This document shows, piece after piece, positions 22,420 to 34,425 of a stretch of 64,000 nt of DNA. The position numbers and the translations under genes were made by a program. The DNA is taken from positions 133,927,990 to 133,991,989 of the forward strand of contig CP136067.1 in assembly GCA_032622095.1 (NCBI GenBank), written 5' to 3'. The DNA comes from Siphonodentalium dalli. Its lineage: Eukaryota > Mollusca > Scaphopoda > Gadilida > Siphonodentaliidae. The notes under the pieces were generated by a model that saw only the letters and a program-made list of their open reading frames with translations, was not told the DNA's origin and did not search any database. The first letter of the stretch is position 1; each line of letters starts with the position of its first letter.

Positions 22420-25265
22420 TTTAGTCTGATATTTTGTGTGAGACGCGAAAGCGTTCCACTCATAATATATGTCCAAGGAGTTGACTGAAAGCAGGAAATT
22501 TATCTTCTCTGAGACCATTTTGATCTAAATAAAACAAATTCACACAGCGTATACATAGATCGGTTATAAAAACAAACTATCAGAGCAATTGCGATCATAT
22601 TTTTCGTCTGGCTTTTCAAATTAATCTGACAAATGTTGATCATATTGTAAAAAAAACCACACACCCGTTCTCCAAAAATCGCTGCTCGAAATAAATAGAT
22701 TCATTTGTATGAATGTTCAGTTGACAAGTTAAGCAAGCAGTCGAAGCATATTAAGTGTGTGTTAATCATCAGATGAACGTGTCTACACACGAATCAGTGA
22801 GAATCAAGTAACTACCATTTGACGAAAATTTATTTAGCGAATAGTTAAATGTGCTGTATCTATTTCACGAGCGCATTGTTCCCATTTTAACGTAGGGGTT
22901 TCAACAATAAAATTCAGAAAGAGCCAGAGAAACCACCAAACAAGATCTACTATAAATCGAAAATACATTCTACGATTTTTTTCCTAATTTTGTTCATTAA
23001 CTGGTACAGAAATGGTGAGCTATTTTCAGCTGTGATGCGTGTATGTTTATCTGATGAAGATATAGCAGTTGAAACAATTTAAAGTGAACTATGCGAATAA
23101 GGGAATATTACTCTTGTGTTTATGAGAACAAAACCTTCCACATAACTTTTGAAAATGGACATTGGGTGGACTTCATGGATGCCAGGAAAAAATATATCAT
23201 CCTTAACCACACAATCTGACATCAAAAACATTTGAGATAAAACAAAAAGCTGCGTAACAATGACATATCGTACGTGTAATCTGCTCAATCTACACATCCC
23301 TAAACATCCCTAAACATTGTTTGCACCCTTTATGGAGTTTTATAATTTTTGTGTTGGATAAACAACCTCCATATTATAAAAATAAAAAAACGACTCATAA
23401 TTTTCAAATTAGACCTACTAATTTTTTAATCTCATCCCTATATAAACATAGGCTGATAGATACATGATATGGACACAAACATGTTACATAATTGTGCCTC
23501 GTATAATCGATCAATTGTTATAAATGATCGCCTCAAAAGCAAAAAGTATCTCTTTCTACATCATGTAACAACAAAGAACTTTTATTTAATGATTAATCCT
23601 GATTTGGTAATCAATAAAGGAAATATTTACCTAGTTGAAAATTTTAACACGTGATTTCCAATCTCTTCGCTTGCAAATAAAAAAAAATAGCGTCTTTCAT
23701 ATCGCTCATTCGTGTCCGATCATTTTGAAAAATGTGGAAAGGAACTTACGGTGTTGTCAGTTGCTCGAATCAAATTAAGACCCTATTGCCACATCGGAAT
23801 CGACTGAACAAATACAATCGATAAACTAAAATGTTAGGGTCAACCTAGACAATATTTGTACTAAGTTTTTTATTCCATTTTGAACTGTTTTGAAGAGAAA
23901 TATATCCTCTATAACATTCAAAATCCGCTAAAATCCGCTTTGACCATTTTTTTTGTAATCCAAGATGTCGTCCAAGATCGATTGCCAAGATTGGTATCGA
24001 TACATTATGAATTCATGTTGTGGGTGCAATAACTAATACCAAATTAGTAATAAAATAAAATATAAACAAATAATAAATAGTCCAGACCATATCGGTAGAA
24101 TTTATAGCTAGTCCTATTAGAGTTCGCTCTCGTATTATGCGAGGAAGAATAATTTCAGAGTTTAAGGGAACCATTTGATAAGATATGTATGAATTCTCTC
24201 TAACGTATCTCACGAGAGAGCAAGCGAAAGGAGGGTCTCATATAACGGTTAAATCTAGACGTTTTGGATGACCAGAAACAGAAAAATAATGCATGTTTTA
24301 TCTGTACTGTGTATCTTGAATCGTTTAATATTTGTGTAATGAAACAGTTCATTGTAATGTAATGATTATGTGACTTTTTCAAGGAGCAGAAATATATGTA
24401 CTCAGAGCAGGCCCATGAATGTGACCAATCATCATTTATTTTTATAACTACATCTTCATAGGACATCATAAGAGCTATTAATAGAGTACTGGGTTAAATG
24501 TGTAGATCCTTGCCCCTGTAGTTAAATAGTAGTAATATGTTACCGACCAGACTATATTGTTAGACCACACATCTCTCTGGCTTTTATGGAACAAGAGGTC
24601 GAAGAAGTAGTTTGTGAGGCACGTGTGTCACAATGGGTTCTCCTGCTATGAGAGAACGGTTTGGTGAAGGCAATGCATTACTTTTGAATCACCAATTCTT
24701 ATGATCAACGTTAACAGCAAACATGGTAGCACAACATACACAACATGCCGCCGGTTCCGTATGGCATGATCGAATGCCAATACTGGTCAATATAGTTAGT
24801 GTTTGGCAACGTTGCCTATCGTTTATGGCATGCCTATCCAATAGTCAAAACGGGACATTAAGAAATCAGTGTTTGGCAAATATGATGGCAAGGTATAACA
24901 TGAACAACATAATTATCAACGAGTGTGAGGAATGAAGAGAGCAAACATACACATAACATTTAGGCTTGGGAAACATCCGTAATATATCTAGCAATTAAAG
25001 TTAACTCCACTTTAGGTTTGATTACAAAAATGTGTCCATAGAAAACCGTTAACCCAGTGATGGTTTCATTCAAAGTTAATCCCGCAATTGCTGTTATACC
25101 GGTAATTACTCTCGATGACGCGTTCTTATCAGCCGACTTGCAAATATTCTAGACACAAGTGTAATGAAAAAAATATGGCTGGTCCTATGCAACCGCGGGG
25201 TGCTGTAATAAACAAACTATATTGGCCAACACATCCATGGGAGGACGCGAATTCAACATGCTTAC
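22420..25265. repeat. Segmental duplication D3, copy 1
   Basis: Collinear with 46,520-49,440. Shared landmarks are GCGAAAGCGTTC, ACTCATAA.ATA.GTCCAA, GGACATTGGGTGG/TTGG, AAAAACGACTCATAA, TATCG.TCATTCGTGTCCGATCAT, ATATTGTTAGACCACAC and ATCAACGAGTGTGAGGAATG. This copy has about 0.65 kb extra at 23,830-24,530. It lacks a 0.3-kb segment that the other copy has near 47.2-47.5 kb, and both palindromic insertions. Frames inside are not shared between copies, so the block is probably non-coding. Confidence 0.8.
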
Positions 25266-25274
25266 ATATCAACA

Positions 25275-25620
25275 TATCCTCGCGGAATACGCACATAGTC
25301 GACCTATGATGTGAAATAGGTACATAATACCATTATTTGATTCCGAAATAATCAGATAATAGCCACTTACCCGGTAAGTCGTTGTATGGTGCGAACCACA
25401 ATGAAAACACATGTTAAAGAGCGTACACCTAAACGGCCGCGAGTTGGCTTATTTGTCTAATCACCCGCACATAATCTGCTTAGAATCTCCTCATTATGAG
25501 TTGATAATGTGACTAAAATGTGCTTATTTTCAGCAAATTATCGACTTAAAATAAAAATAAGGCGATTATAAGCATATGTTTTCTACCTAAACAAGTTATA
25601 TTATAAGCAGATTATGTGAT
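25275..25620. repeat. Dispersed repeat related to 13,914-14,280
   Basis: See the shared words listed for 13,914-14,280. Here there is a single, diverged unit. Confidence 0.5.
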
Positions 25621-25635
25621 GGTATTCGGGAGAAT

Positions 25636-25760
25636 AGGCTGCACCGATGGGAGGAGCAATGCCACACTACTTGGAAGCGATATAATATGACATATGCAAT
25701 GGTCTGGATGCTGCATATCCCGGCATGTTGCACTTGGAAATCGATAATCTGCATTAAATA
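25636..25760 (+). pseudogene. Relic of lectin exon 2
   Basis: It aligns with 4,655-4,765 of the intact gene: GATGGGAGGAG.AATGCCA, CGATATA.TATGAC, AATGGTCT.GATGCTGCATA and CCCGG are shared, as is the downstream intron word ATCGATAATCTG. The frame is broken, and the donor GGTAAG is replaced by GGCATG, so it cannot splice normally. No exon 1 or 3 is attached. Confidence 0.75.
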
Positions 25761-25899
25761 ATTCATTTTAATTTAAATATTATGATCTGATCTGAAAGTG
25801 TTTTAAATACCACAGGAAGTTACGGTAGCTAACCGGTTTTTTTTTATCATTTTCGATTCGATACAAGTACAGGTTATATTTGTTTCCACCAGATACAAT

Positions 25900-27880
25900 G
25901 GTCCGAATCGGCATCTCCAGTTTAGACCTAGTTTAGTAGTAAAACCAAGTTTTACTCGACCGCGGGGACGATATGGATTTGGTCGATTGCGTTACCGGTG
26001 GGCCACAATTGTTCAATTGCAAGGATCGGAGGTGTGCTCTGTCTGTTTATTATGGCTACTTGTCAATGCATTGTCGGATCACGCGCCCGGTTGTCCCTAT
26101 CTAATCTCCTAAGCAGGCGAATAACCCGTCCGCTTTGAGAAATCACGACGAATTCACGAACTGTTGTATAGCCGTTAGTTATTATCTAATATCATGGACG
26201 ATCATGAAGTTTGGAACTTATTCCCTATTCCTTATTCCAAAATATTTCTTTCGGTCAATTTGAAGACAAATACCCACTAGAAGCACCCTCATCCTCACCC
26301 CGGGGGTACCACCGGAGTTGGTGAAAATGGAGTTATTGACCATTTTCGGGAACGGTAAGGATTTAGTCTAATTTGACGGTAGGACTGGGTGGCCCGACCC
26401 CATAGAAACACCCACCATCATCCCTGTGGGGGGGGGGGGTACCACCCTGCTATATAGGTGAAAATGGGGTATGGATCATTTTAATACTTATTAGCAAAAA
26501 TGTCTCTTTCGGTCAATTTTGCGCATGGGTGGGTGGCCCACCAAATACCCCATGGAAACACCTCCACCCCTCACCGAGTGGTAACACCGAGTGGGTCGAA
26601 ATGGGGCATGGACCATATTCGAGAACGGTAAGGCGCGCCCTCAAATACCCGTATACACACCCCACCCTCACCCAGGTGGTACCACCCGAGCGGGTGAAAA
26701 TGGGGTATGCACCCCGGGGTGAGGGGCTGTGTGTTTCTAGGGGGTATTAGGGGCGGGGCACACACCGTTCTCGAAAATGGTCCATACCCGTTTTCACCCC
26801 CGGGGTGGTACTCCCGGGGTGAGGGTGCTTCTTGTGGGTATTTGGGCGGGCCATCCAACCATGCAGTAAAATTGACCGAAAGACAAATTTATAAAATATA
26901 GAATATTTCTATGGGGTATTTGGAACGGGCCACTCACTCCTGTTGTCAAATTGACCGAAATCCTTACCGTTTTCGAAAATGGTCCATACCCCATTTTCAC
27001 CCCCTGGGTGTGGTCACCGTCCCCGGGTGGTGGAAGTGTTACTATGGGGTATATATATGCCGTAAAATTGGCCAAAATCCTTACCGGTCTCGAAAATGGT
27101 CCATATCCCATGTTCACCCACTCGGGATTGTAGCCCCCGGATGTGAGGGTGGGGTGTTTCTAGTTGTATTTGGGGGCGAGCCACCCACTCATACCAACAA
27201 ATTGGCCGAAATCCTTTCTAGTGCGTATTTGGGCGGGCCATCAACCCATGCCTTCAAATTGACCGAAAGAGACAGTTTCGTGATTGAGGAATCAGTCGCA
27301 AAAGTCATGTTCGTGTCGATTAGTCCGATCCCTCCATGCTCTCTGTCTCCAAAGCGACACGCAAAAACCTATATAGCTCTCTGTCGCCCGAACGAATCGC
27401 AAAAACCTATATATATTGCAAGAAATATCCATCACATTGGCATATTTGTTAGAAGTTATCTCATAAGTACCGATATCGCCTCCCGGAATTCCACTGAATC
27501 TCTCCTATATGTGTACATATGTGTACAAAAAAATCGGCCGAATAATAAAACCAACCAAACTAGGTTTTAGTTAAACCTGGGGTAGGGTAGTTTTAATTTG
27601 ATGTTTTTTCAAAGTATATTTAAAAGTTTATTTTCGAGATGAGACGTATGGTGCGGATAAATCAGATATAGATAATCGTTTCTTGATCGTTATATCTCCA
27701 ATTCATCACAAACAATTAGCGATATTATCATAATTTTATCACGCCAATAAAACGTAGTTTTTATTGCGATCGAATTCCAAAAACTAAAACTGAGTTTATC
27801 ACACTAAAACCTAGTTTAAACTAGAATAAAACCAGGTCTAGAATAAAGCCTAGTCTAAACCAGAGATGCCGATTCGGACC
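25900..27880. mobile_element. Array-bearing TIR element, copy 2 (2.0 kb)
   Basis: Left end GTCCGAATCGGCATCTCCAG (25,901), right end GAGATGCCGATTCGGAC (ending 27,879). It contains the same internal GC-rich array, about 26,230-27,270, with fewer units. Its unit words match copy 1 (ATGGACCATTTTCGAGAACG, CAAATTGACCGAAA). The left arm shares GACGATATGGATTTGGTCGATTGCG and CTGTCTGTTTATTATGGCTA-type words with 14,700-14,850. A 12-base G run lies at 26,428-26,439. No transposase is present. The flanks differ from copy 1, apart from the upstream repeat. Confidence 0.8.
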
Positions 27881-27999
27881 TTTAAAGTGTCTTACATTTT
27901 GTTTTCCGTGGTTCCAGCGTCAACTTTGTGACGCAACGTTTTCCGATCTAATTAAACGCATAACGTTCCCTTTGCGAATCGTGACGATTGTGATGATAT

Positions 28000-28190
28000 A
28001 GCGATGACGTGCGGGCGTCAAACATCTTCTACGAAAATAAAAAAACAACAACGGACTGTGTTGTATAGCAAGTATAGCAGAGGGATATTTAAAATGAACG
28101 TGACAATGAACTGGTATCGAACCCCGACACCAGCGAGAGCCGAGACCGATGTCCAAGCTTGGTTTGAGTGGATAGACCTGTAAGTGTGCC
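28000..28190 (-). repeat. Possible tRNA-derived SINE remnant
   Basis: On the minus strand GGTTCGATACC (28,113-28,123) is a perfect RNA polymerase III B box (GGTTCGANNCC). It is preceded by GGTCTCGGCTCTCGCTGGTGTCGG, like the anticodon and variable region of tRNA-derived SINE heads. A convincing A box and a paired T-stem are missing, so it is not a tRNA gene. Family unknown. Confidence 0.35.
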
Positions 28191-28204
28191 ACTCCAATCG
28201 TATT

Positions 28205-28445
28205 AGTCGAAACGCCATATATTGTACGTAAAGAGTGTGCGACGAGCAAAACACTCAACACCGTGGGACCCGCTAAGCTCACTATGGATCAACAGGATTC
28301 ACTGTGATTTTGGTCGCCTTGATCCACGGTGAACCTGCTTGGAGCGGATTAATATGAACATACATAAATCATCGTTACTTACCAGGGCTCACCAACCATC
28401 ACACTGAACCACTGAGAATCGCCGCAAAAGACCGACAACAACTTA
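28205..28445. mobile_element. MITE family P, single-ended copy
   Basis: GTACGTAAAGAGTGTGCGAC, AGCAAAACACTCAACACCGTGG, GATCAACAGGATTCACTGTG and GAGCGGATTAATATGAA match the inverted right end of the copy at 45.8-46.35 kb. The opposite end is not found. Confidence 0.65.
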
Positions 28446-28685
28446 GCATATTATACGCAATTCCGATTTATTTTGTAACAGTTTTAACTAAATACTGATA
28501 ATTACCTTGTCTTGTTTAAATATTTAATGGTGGTGGAAATGACACAAACATATATTTGGACATACGCCAAATAGAGCACACATGATCAATATTGTATTCC
28601 AAACGACATGGTTTCGTTGTCACATCACCTGTAAATATCTCGCCCCTACATCATCGCCACGGGCGGACAACATTTAAGTCTTGCA

Positions 28686-28930
28686 ATCTAATTCGCCCAG
28701 ATGTGTCTTACAACAAAATTACTACAATGTAGTTGCACCCCTTGACTACTACCGCACAGTTCAGTGTGAAAAATCAGATCACCACGCACGGGTAACTTCT
28801 AAATTATCCACTCAAAGATGCCCAAATGTGTCTCTAAAGTTCAAATGTGTACTGGAATGTTGTTGTTGGACCCCTCACCTGCTTTTACCGCACAGTAAAG
28901 TGTGAACAATTTACCACGATTAAACCCCTG
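28686..28930. repeat. Diverged tandem duplication, unit about 118 bp
   Basis: Both halves contain GCCCA.ATGTGTCT, an ACT.G.ATGT.GTTG segment, ACCCCT..C...CT..TACCGCACAGT and AGTGTGAA.AAT in the same order. Confidence 0.65.
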
Positions 28931-29526
28931 TTATGAACCTTGTATTATTATGCAGTATTCCTTTCGTACATAGGTGCATATATACGTCGGTGATCTGCTG
29001 CATGTTGAATAATTGCATGTTTGCCTTCTCTTGAGTGGGAATGCCCATCACATCAGGTCACTTTACATATTACACATAGTTTATTCACGGAAGCTGCTAC
29101 CCGCCTATTATTTTGTATTTAATGCATACCTCTTTGCATATGTCCGATAGAAGACACATTCAACCCTATCAACAAACCGCCTCAATTCTGTATCCATATG
29201 CCATGCATCGGTTGTGCAAATTCTCTTTCCAATCGCCACCTTATTAATATAATTATAATATTATATGTTATTTAATTGTATTTTTGTGTATTTTAATATG
29301 TATGTATGTATTATAATATATTGTCATATTAAGCAGGTTTGGCTGGTTGGCTATATTGAAAGTGTATCAACATCAATCTATTATATTATCACAGGGCAAG
29401 AAAGGTAACCCTATCATCGAAACTGATCACGAAAACGGGTAATTTCGCATTGGGCGATGTTCTGCGAAGAAACACTTTAAATCTTAAAACTTTGTTAAAT
29501 GGACCGCCTGAAATGAGAATGAGCAC

Positions 29527-31600
29527 ATGTACTCGTCATATAATTTCTCAGATCACTTTGGTAACTATTTATCGACTTCGCAGCTTAACGAAAATATAAA
29601 TATTGAATTTTCAATCCTCGGTCTAAATTGCAGAAACCCGAACGCCAACTGGGATTCATTTAAACATATTTTATCAGATATTACTAAACCTAACCACTCT
29701 ATTGATATTATGGTTCTGACATACATTTTCAAGATACGAGAAGAGTATTATCTCCCTGTGGATCATCAATATAATTCCCAACGACGAACATGGAGGTGTT
29801 GGGATTTTCAAAAATAGAAAACCTGTGTTTTTAAAATCGTGAAGATCTATCCATATGTTACAACATTGTTCTACATGGAAATATATTCCACGTGCGACGT
29901 ACAAGGGTCATTTTGAAAAACGCTCTAAAACTGCCAAGTAACTCTCCCAGACATCCACCAAATGTATCACTTGAAAACATTATAATTGTGGAACCAGGTA
30001 CATGTAAAATAGCACAGGCGTTTAACAATTATTTCGCGATAATTGGTAAACAAAAACTAATGACGACGTCCTCTGAAACCAAGATAAACATTGTTCGGAC
30101 TATTTAACACAATAATGGAACTTTCTTCTTGTTTCCACTGATGCCAACGATGTACTGAAAACCTCCAATAACGTCAGCGGTAAGGAAACCGCTGATATCG
30201 TTCATCTCACATCGAAACTAGTGAAACAGACCATCCCCGAAACTTCAGGATCACCATCGCACATTTTCGACTTATCATTCACACTAGGAATTTTCCCCGA
30301 TAGGCTCAATATTTCCAAAGTAATTCCACTCCATAAAAAACGAGTCTCCAAGCAACATAACGAAATGTAGGCCCATTAGTATTTATACATAAACACCAAT
30401 ATGGATTCCGCAAGAATCACTCTACTATAGACCCCTTGTTGCATTTTCTAGATCATATAGCAGACCATAATGATAAACCAACTGAGGACTCTACACTAGC
30501 CATTTGCGTATACTTGTTGAAAGCTTTTGATACAGTCAGAAAAGCTAGAACATTACATAATTCGAGGTGTTTCTAAAGATTGGTTTAGAAGTTATCTAAC
30601 ATGTAGAAAACAATGTTGACTGTCAAGGCCAACCTTCCGCATTAAAGAGGACAACGTGTGACGTGTCCAGGGATCCATGTTCTGTCCGACAATGTTTCTC
30701 CTCTATGTAAACGATATGCCCAATGTACAAAAATGAACTTGATTTCATTTGCTAGCGATACAACCATATATTCATTTGGCTACCATAAGAACAAATTAAA
30801 TAACATAAACCCCCCCCCCCCCGGAATATCTCACATTCATTTCGGTTGTTTCGTAACCCTTTCTATAATAAATGTATTCTCCCATCAGTTATGGAATGGT
30901 CTATTATTCATCTCGAGGTGTTTTCAGGACAAATAAGCGGACGACAGGTAGTATTTAAATTAAAACACACATTTGAATGGTGTTATCGTTGAAGAAATAT
31001 GGAGAAACGTTACACTTAAAATGAAGAGTTAGTTAGGGTTTGGAATAAAATGCAAGTACAATCCATCAAATTCCAAGGTATTGCCATGGATTAACACTTT
31101 ACTTTTAAAAATCACACTCAATGACAAAACGGATGCTTGCATAAAGTTAAAAACGTTTTACGAACATAATAACGAAATTTTCAATGCCACTCTTTAGTCC
31201 ATAGCCATCTTCATTATGGTATCCCAGTAAGGGGCACTCTTATCCTACTAGTGTACATTCTTCCTTAACAAATAAAATGCAATTCGTATTTTATGCAACT
31301 CTATATATAAATGCCAGACAGAACCCCCTTTCAAACAAGAGAATATTCTAATGTTTACAGATTTATATACCATGCGCGCAAAGAAATATCCAACAATCGT
31401 TTGAAAAAATGTTCTGCTACCCGTTCGGTGTTAATACAGGACAGGCGAATAAACAACAGTTTTCATAGCAGACTGCCATAGACAATGAGATCCTAAATTG
31501 CATACTAGCTGATACTACACTGGCTGATGCATTGAATTCATGTCAGTCCGAAATCTCCGATTAAGCCACGCACTCATCGTTAGGCGATCCATGTACAATA
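29527..31600 (+). pseudogene. Decayed non-LTR retrotransposon (endonuclease and reverse transcriptase remnants)
   Basis: Broken plus-strand reading keeps the order of an APE-type element. Near 29,605 is FSILGLNCRNPNANWDSFKH, like the start of an APE endonuclease. Near 30,320 is a VIPLHKK reverse-transcriptase motif. Near 30,400 is HQYGFRKNHST and near 30,520 a LLKAFDTV catalytic strand. Near 30,670 is a GSMFCP..LLYVND segment, and near 30,750 FASDTTIYSF, in which the catalytic ADD is ASD. Several frameshifts and stops separate these, and large parts are missing. A 13-base C run at 30,810-30,822 interrupts it. The remaining 3' part, to about 31.6 kb, is unrecognisable. It is not the same sequence as the intact element at 34.7 kb. 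Confidence 0.8.
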
Positions 31601-31769
31601 TAAAATATTATCAACCTGTCAACATGAACAATGACGTTTTGAAGAGTTTCGTATAAAAAGGGTTCACATAATTACAGAGTGTTCATAGAGAAAGAACACT
31701 TTAAAACAATTTAAAAAATCAGAATGAATTTTCGGTAATCAAAATAGTGAACATTTCTACATACTGTAC

Positions 31770-32240
31770 ATGTGTATTGTGCCAGCAACTTTTGGCGCAC
31801 TTTCAAATATCCGCGGTCCGATTTAAGGGGGATGTCAAGTAACCAATTTTTAATGGGGATTTCCATGCAAATCTGCGGCGTGAACGTTTCAGAGTTGCAG
31901 ATACGTCTGAGCGTGACTTGATGTATTGGAAACAACACGTATTCGTCTGGCGGGTCCACTTGAACCTTTTCATTATAATGTTGGTGTATTTAGTTTTGAA
32001 TTTTATATTGATTTTTCAAATGTATGTCATGTGATGAAATTTCAGAAAAAAATCTCAAAAATGTATTATTGCAACATTTTATAATTCACCAAGCGCATCT
32101 GCCAGATACATGTTATGACTCTTCTGTGATATGCCTGCGTTGGTTCCAGAACAACTGCTTCATACATAACTTTTGCTGCGGAGAGTTGCATGGAAATCCC
32201 CATTCAAAATTTGTCACTTGAACTCCCCATTCAAGTCATA
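31770..32240. repeat. Imperfect inverted repeat (foldback-like)
   Basis: The segment near 31,835-31,885 (GTCAAGTAACCAA, ATGGGGATTTCCATGCAA) is inverted near 32,175-32,225 (TTGCATGGAAATCCCCAT, TTTGTCACTTGAA). Weaker pairing extends toward the centre. It may be an old foldback transposon. Confidence 0.5.
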
Positions 32241-32599
32241 AAATTATTTGAAACACATATCACGGTACCACACGGGCATCAATAAAATCAAAATTGACAA
32301 CGATGAAAAACATTATTGATAACACTTTTTGATTGACTTCGGCTTTGTTGCAATGGAAGCATGAACGCTCTTTATAAGAGGCAATCACAACTTGTAATAA
32401 GCTATATGAATATTCACACTGGATGGGTTGAATGTTTGTTGTAATTTAAAGTCGATTCAGCCGTTATGCCATATCACGAATATGAACAGAATCAAGTGGT
32501 AATAAACTATAATAGCGAAGAAACTGGGAATGCACATTATAAACTGGATGAAACTAAAACAATGAGCTGTGTAAACTTAACCCTTTACCCAACAGAAGG
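32241..32599. other. Non-coding, nothing recognised
   Basis: A short plus-strand frame at 32,466 runs into the palindrome and is judged spurious. Confidence 0.35.
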
Positions 32600-32815
32600 G
32601 CCCTGTGCCAATGCATTCTCTTATATATGCGAGTCGACCATAGGTCGCCTCGCATATATAAGAGAATGCATTGGCTTGACACATTAAAAATTATAAAATT
32701 GTTAAAGAATGTAAGAAAAAATGGTAAAAAGTGTTTTAGGCCAATGCATTGTCTTATATATGCGAGGCGACCTATGGTCGACTCGCATATATAAGAGAAT
32801 GCATTGGCACAGGGC
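32600..32815. mobile_element. Palindromic element, short form
   Basis: Outer ends GCCCTGTGCCAATGCATT and AATGCATTGGCACAGGGC are inverted. Each arm is itself a hairpin of about 70 bp: CCAATGCATTCTCTTATATA..GCGAG, a CGACCATAGGTCG centre, then the exact reverse complement of the arm. The middle is an AT-rich spacer of about 70 bp. It is the core of the longer elements at 48.4, 48.9 and 58.8 kb, but without their GTGACCC outer repeats. Confidence 0.85.
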
Positions 32816-33355
32816 ATAACTGTAACTATCACAATGTGGTCAAGGAGCCGGTTCCAATGATATCCATATATGTATGGTTCTATTGAGACAGACCGAAGAT
32901 ATTTTAGGCTGTTGAAGCTTTATTTGGCCGGTTTTGGCCGGTTTGTTGGGTAAAGGGTTAACAGCACCAACGAGGAAATGTTTCGCCTGGAGTCAGGAAT
33001 ATAAATTCAAGAACTGAATAGTGTGCAATCATAGAATAGAAATGCATGCGATTAGTACACGAATATATGTGGAATACGTAACCAATAGCAAATACATAAA
33101 CTAAATTTAGCAAGGCTCCACGTCGGTCACAATATGTAAAGTAATAGCTAACGTGGGGTTTTGCAATGACAACATATTTAATATCATTTTTGATGAATCT
33201 AGCGTGCACATTTATCAGCGCGTCAAGGCGACGGTCGGTTGAGCGAAACAGAAGGTCGTCTTTCATTCAAAACAATGATGATCAGAACACTCAACGCATT
33301 TCGAAATAAATCGATACCTGTAATTTCTCACTTATTACATGATTATTTGTTTCAG
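32816..33355. other. Non-coding spacer
   Basis: A minus-strand frame at 32,958-33,266 has no recognisable domain. Nothing else was found. Confidence 0.35.
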
Positions 33356-33836
33356 GAGTCTTGAAAATAAGCTTATTCCCCAGAATAAAGGTGCTGCATA
33401 TTGCCCATAATAATATCTCCATGCTGCTTGAAAAGTAAGTCAAGACACGGTTACTGGACATAAAGTCCCCAAAAGAAAGCAGGTGTTAATCAAATTGCTA
33501 AAAAAAATAATTAATGTATCACTAATTAAGATCGGAGCGAAAGTAATATTTCACACGTAGATCCGAATGACTCGTCGCCATCTATGCCACCATTTTGTTT
33601 CTATGCTTATTGCGTAGCAACGAAGGAGGACAATGGAAACTGGGTAAACGCTGATGGGTCGTTAGCCACTGACCTATTGTGGCACGATCAGCAACCACAA
33701 AAAGGTGCTGGCCAATGTGGTGCCATTGCACAGTCCGTCCACAAACTGGCTCGCAGATGCCATTCCCATATTCAAACTGGATGATGTTATTTGCCAGTAT
33801 ACTACGGGGTATGTCTGCCGATTCACTGACCTTTAG
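33350..33836 (+). pseudogene. Relic of lectin exon 3, split by an insertion
   Basis: TTTGTTTCAGGAGTCTTGAAAA at 33,349 matches the acceptor and start of exon 3. The similarity then stops and resumes at about 33,616 (GTAGCAACGAAGGAGGACAA), so roughly 240 bp of unrelated sequence has been inserted. The rest reads NGNWVNADGSLAT, LLWHDQQPQKG and finally YVCRFTDL before a stop, but a 4-base gain shifts the frame in between. The sugar-binding EPN of the intact gene corresponds to QPQ here. The 3' flank (33,872-33,930) also matches that of the intact gene. Confidence 0.85.
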
Positions 33837-33930
33837 CGACTTTCCCCTGGGATATCGCATACGTCACATGGAGGATTATAGTAGTCAGATGGTCCATTAG
33901 TCCGAGCCTTCGAGAGCTGGAGGGGGAATT

Positions 33931-34149
33931 ACAATTGTAGGATTGCCAAATGACATATGTTGCATCGATCATGAAGCTTACAAGCTACCTATACACCCAA
34001 TATAGTCAATTACTGCATGTACGTTCCAGCTGGGTTTGAGCTGCCATCTTCTGTAATCGTGAACGACGAACAATGCTTACGTTATTCCCACTTGGCGTCG
34101 CGACAGTCCATATAGTTGAAAGGTTACGTATGTCCGATAACTGTCAGTC
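33931..34149. other. Non-coding spacer
   Basis: Nothing recognised. Confidence 0.35.
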
Positions 34150-34425
34150 TGTGGGGTCCAGAACAATAAATATCGTCAAGGAGCCGAATTGATTAAACGT
34201 AATTTTCGCTAAACATCGCGGGTAGATCCTGACGATCACATTATTACATTGAGATGGTAATAATGAATCAACTCAGTTAAGTCGCCAATTCTGAAAATAG
34301 TGCTTTCCTATCCTCTATGTTTTCAACCAGTTATAAATGAGAGCAGGAACGCGATAAAAATGTTATGAAAACGCGTTCCATACAGTTAACGTTGCGCACA
34401 GAGTATAACCTTACATGTCGTCCGG
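34150..34425 (+). repeat. Dispersed repeat family C
   Basis: It parallels 57,745-57,990. Shared words are AAGGAGCCGAAT/AGGGAGCCGAAT, CTAAACATCGCGGGT, TGACGA.CAC, TTACATT, ATGGTAAT, TATCAACCAGGTTAGGTCG or AATCAACTCAGTTAAGTCG, and TTAACGTTGCGC/TTAGCGTTGCGC. The remainder, to 34,719, shows nothing. Confidence 0.6.

Noticed and set aside
28100-28190. tRNA gene on the minus strand
   Set aside because: A perfect B box is present, but the T-stem does not pair and no clear A box or acceptor stem is found. Listed only as a possible SINE remnant.
32466-32832. Frames encoding CANAFSYICES-type peptides, repeated at 48.7, 49.3 and 59.1 kb
   Set aside because: They are translations of the palindromic element and read alike on both strands because the DNA is self-complementary.
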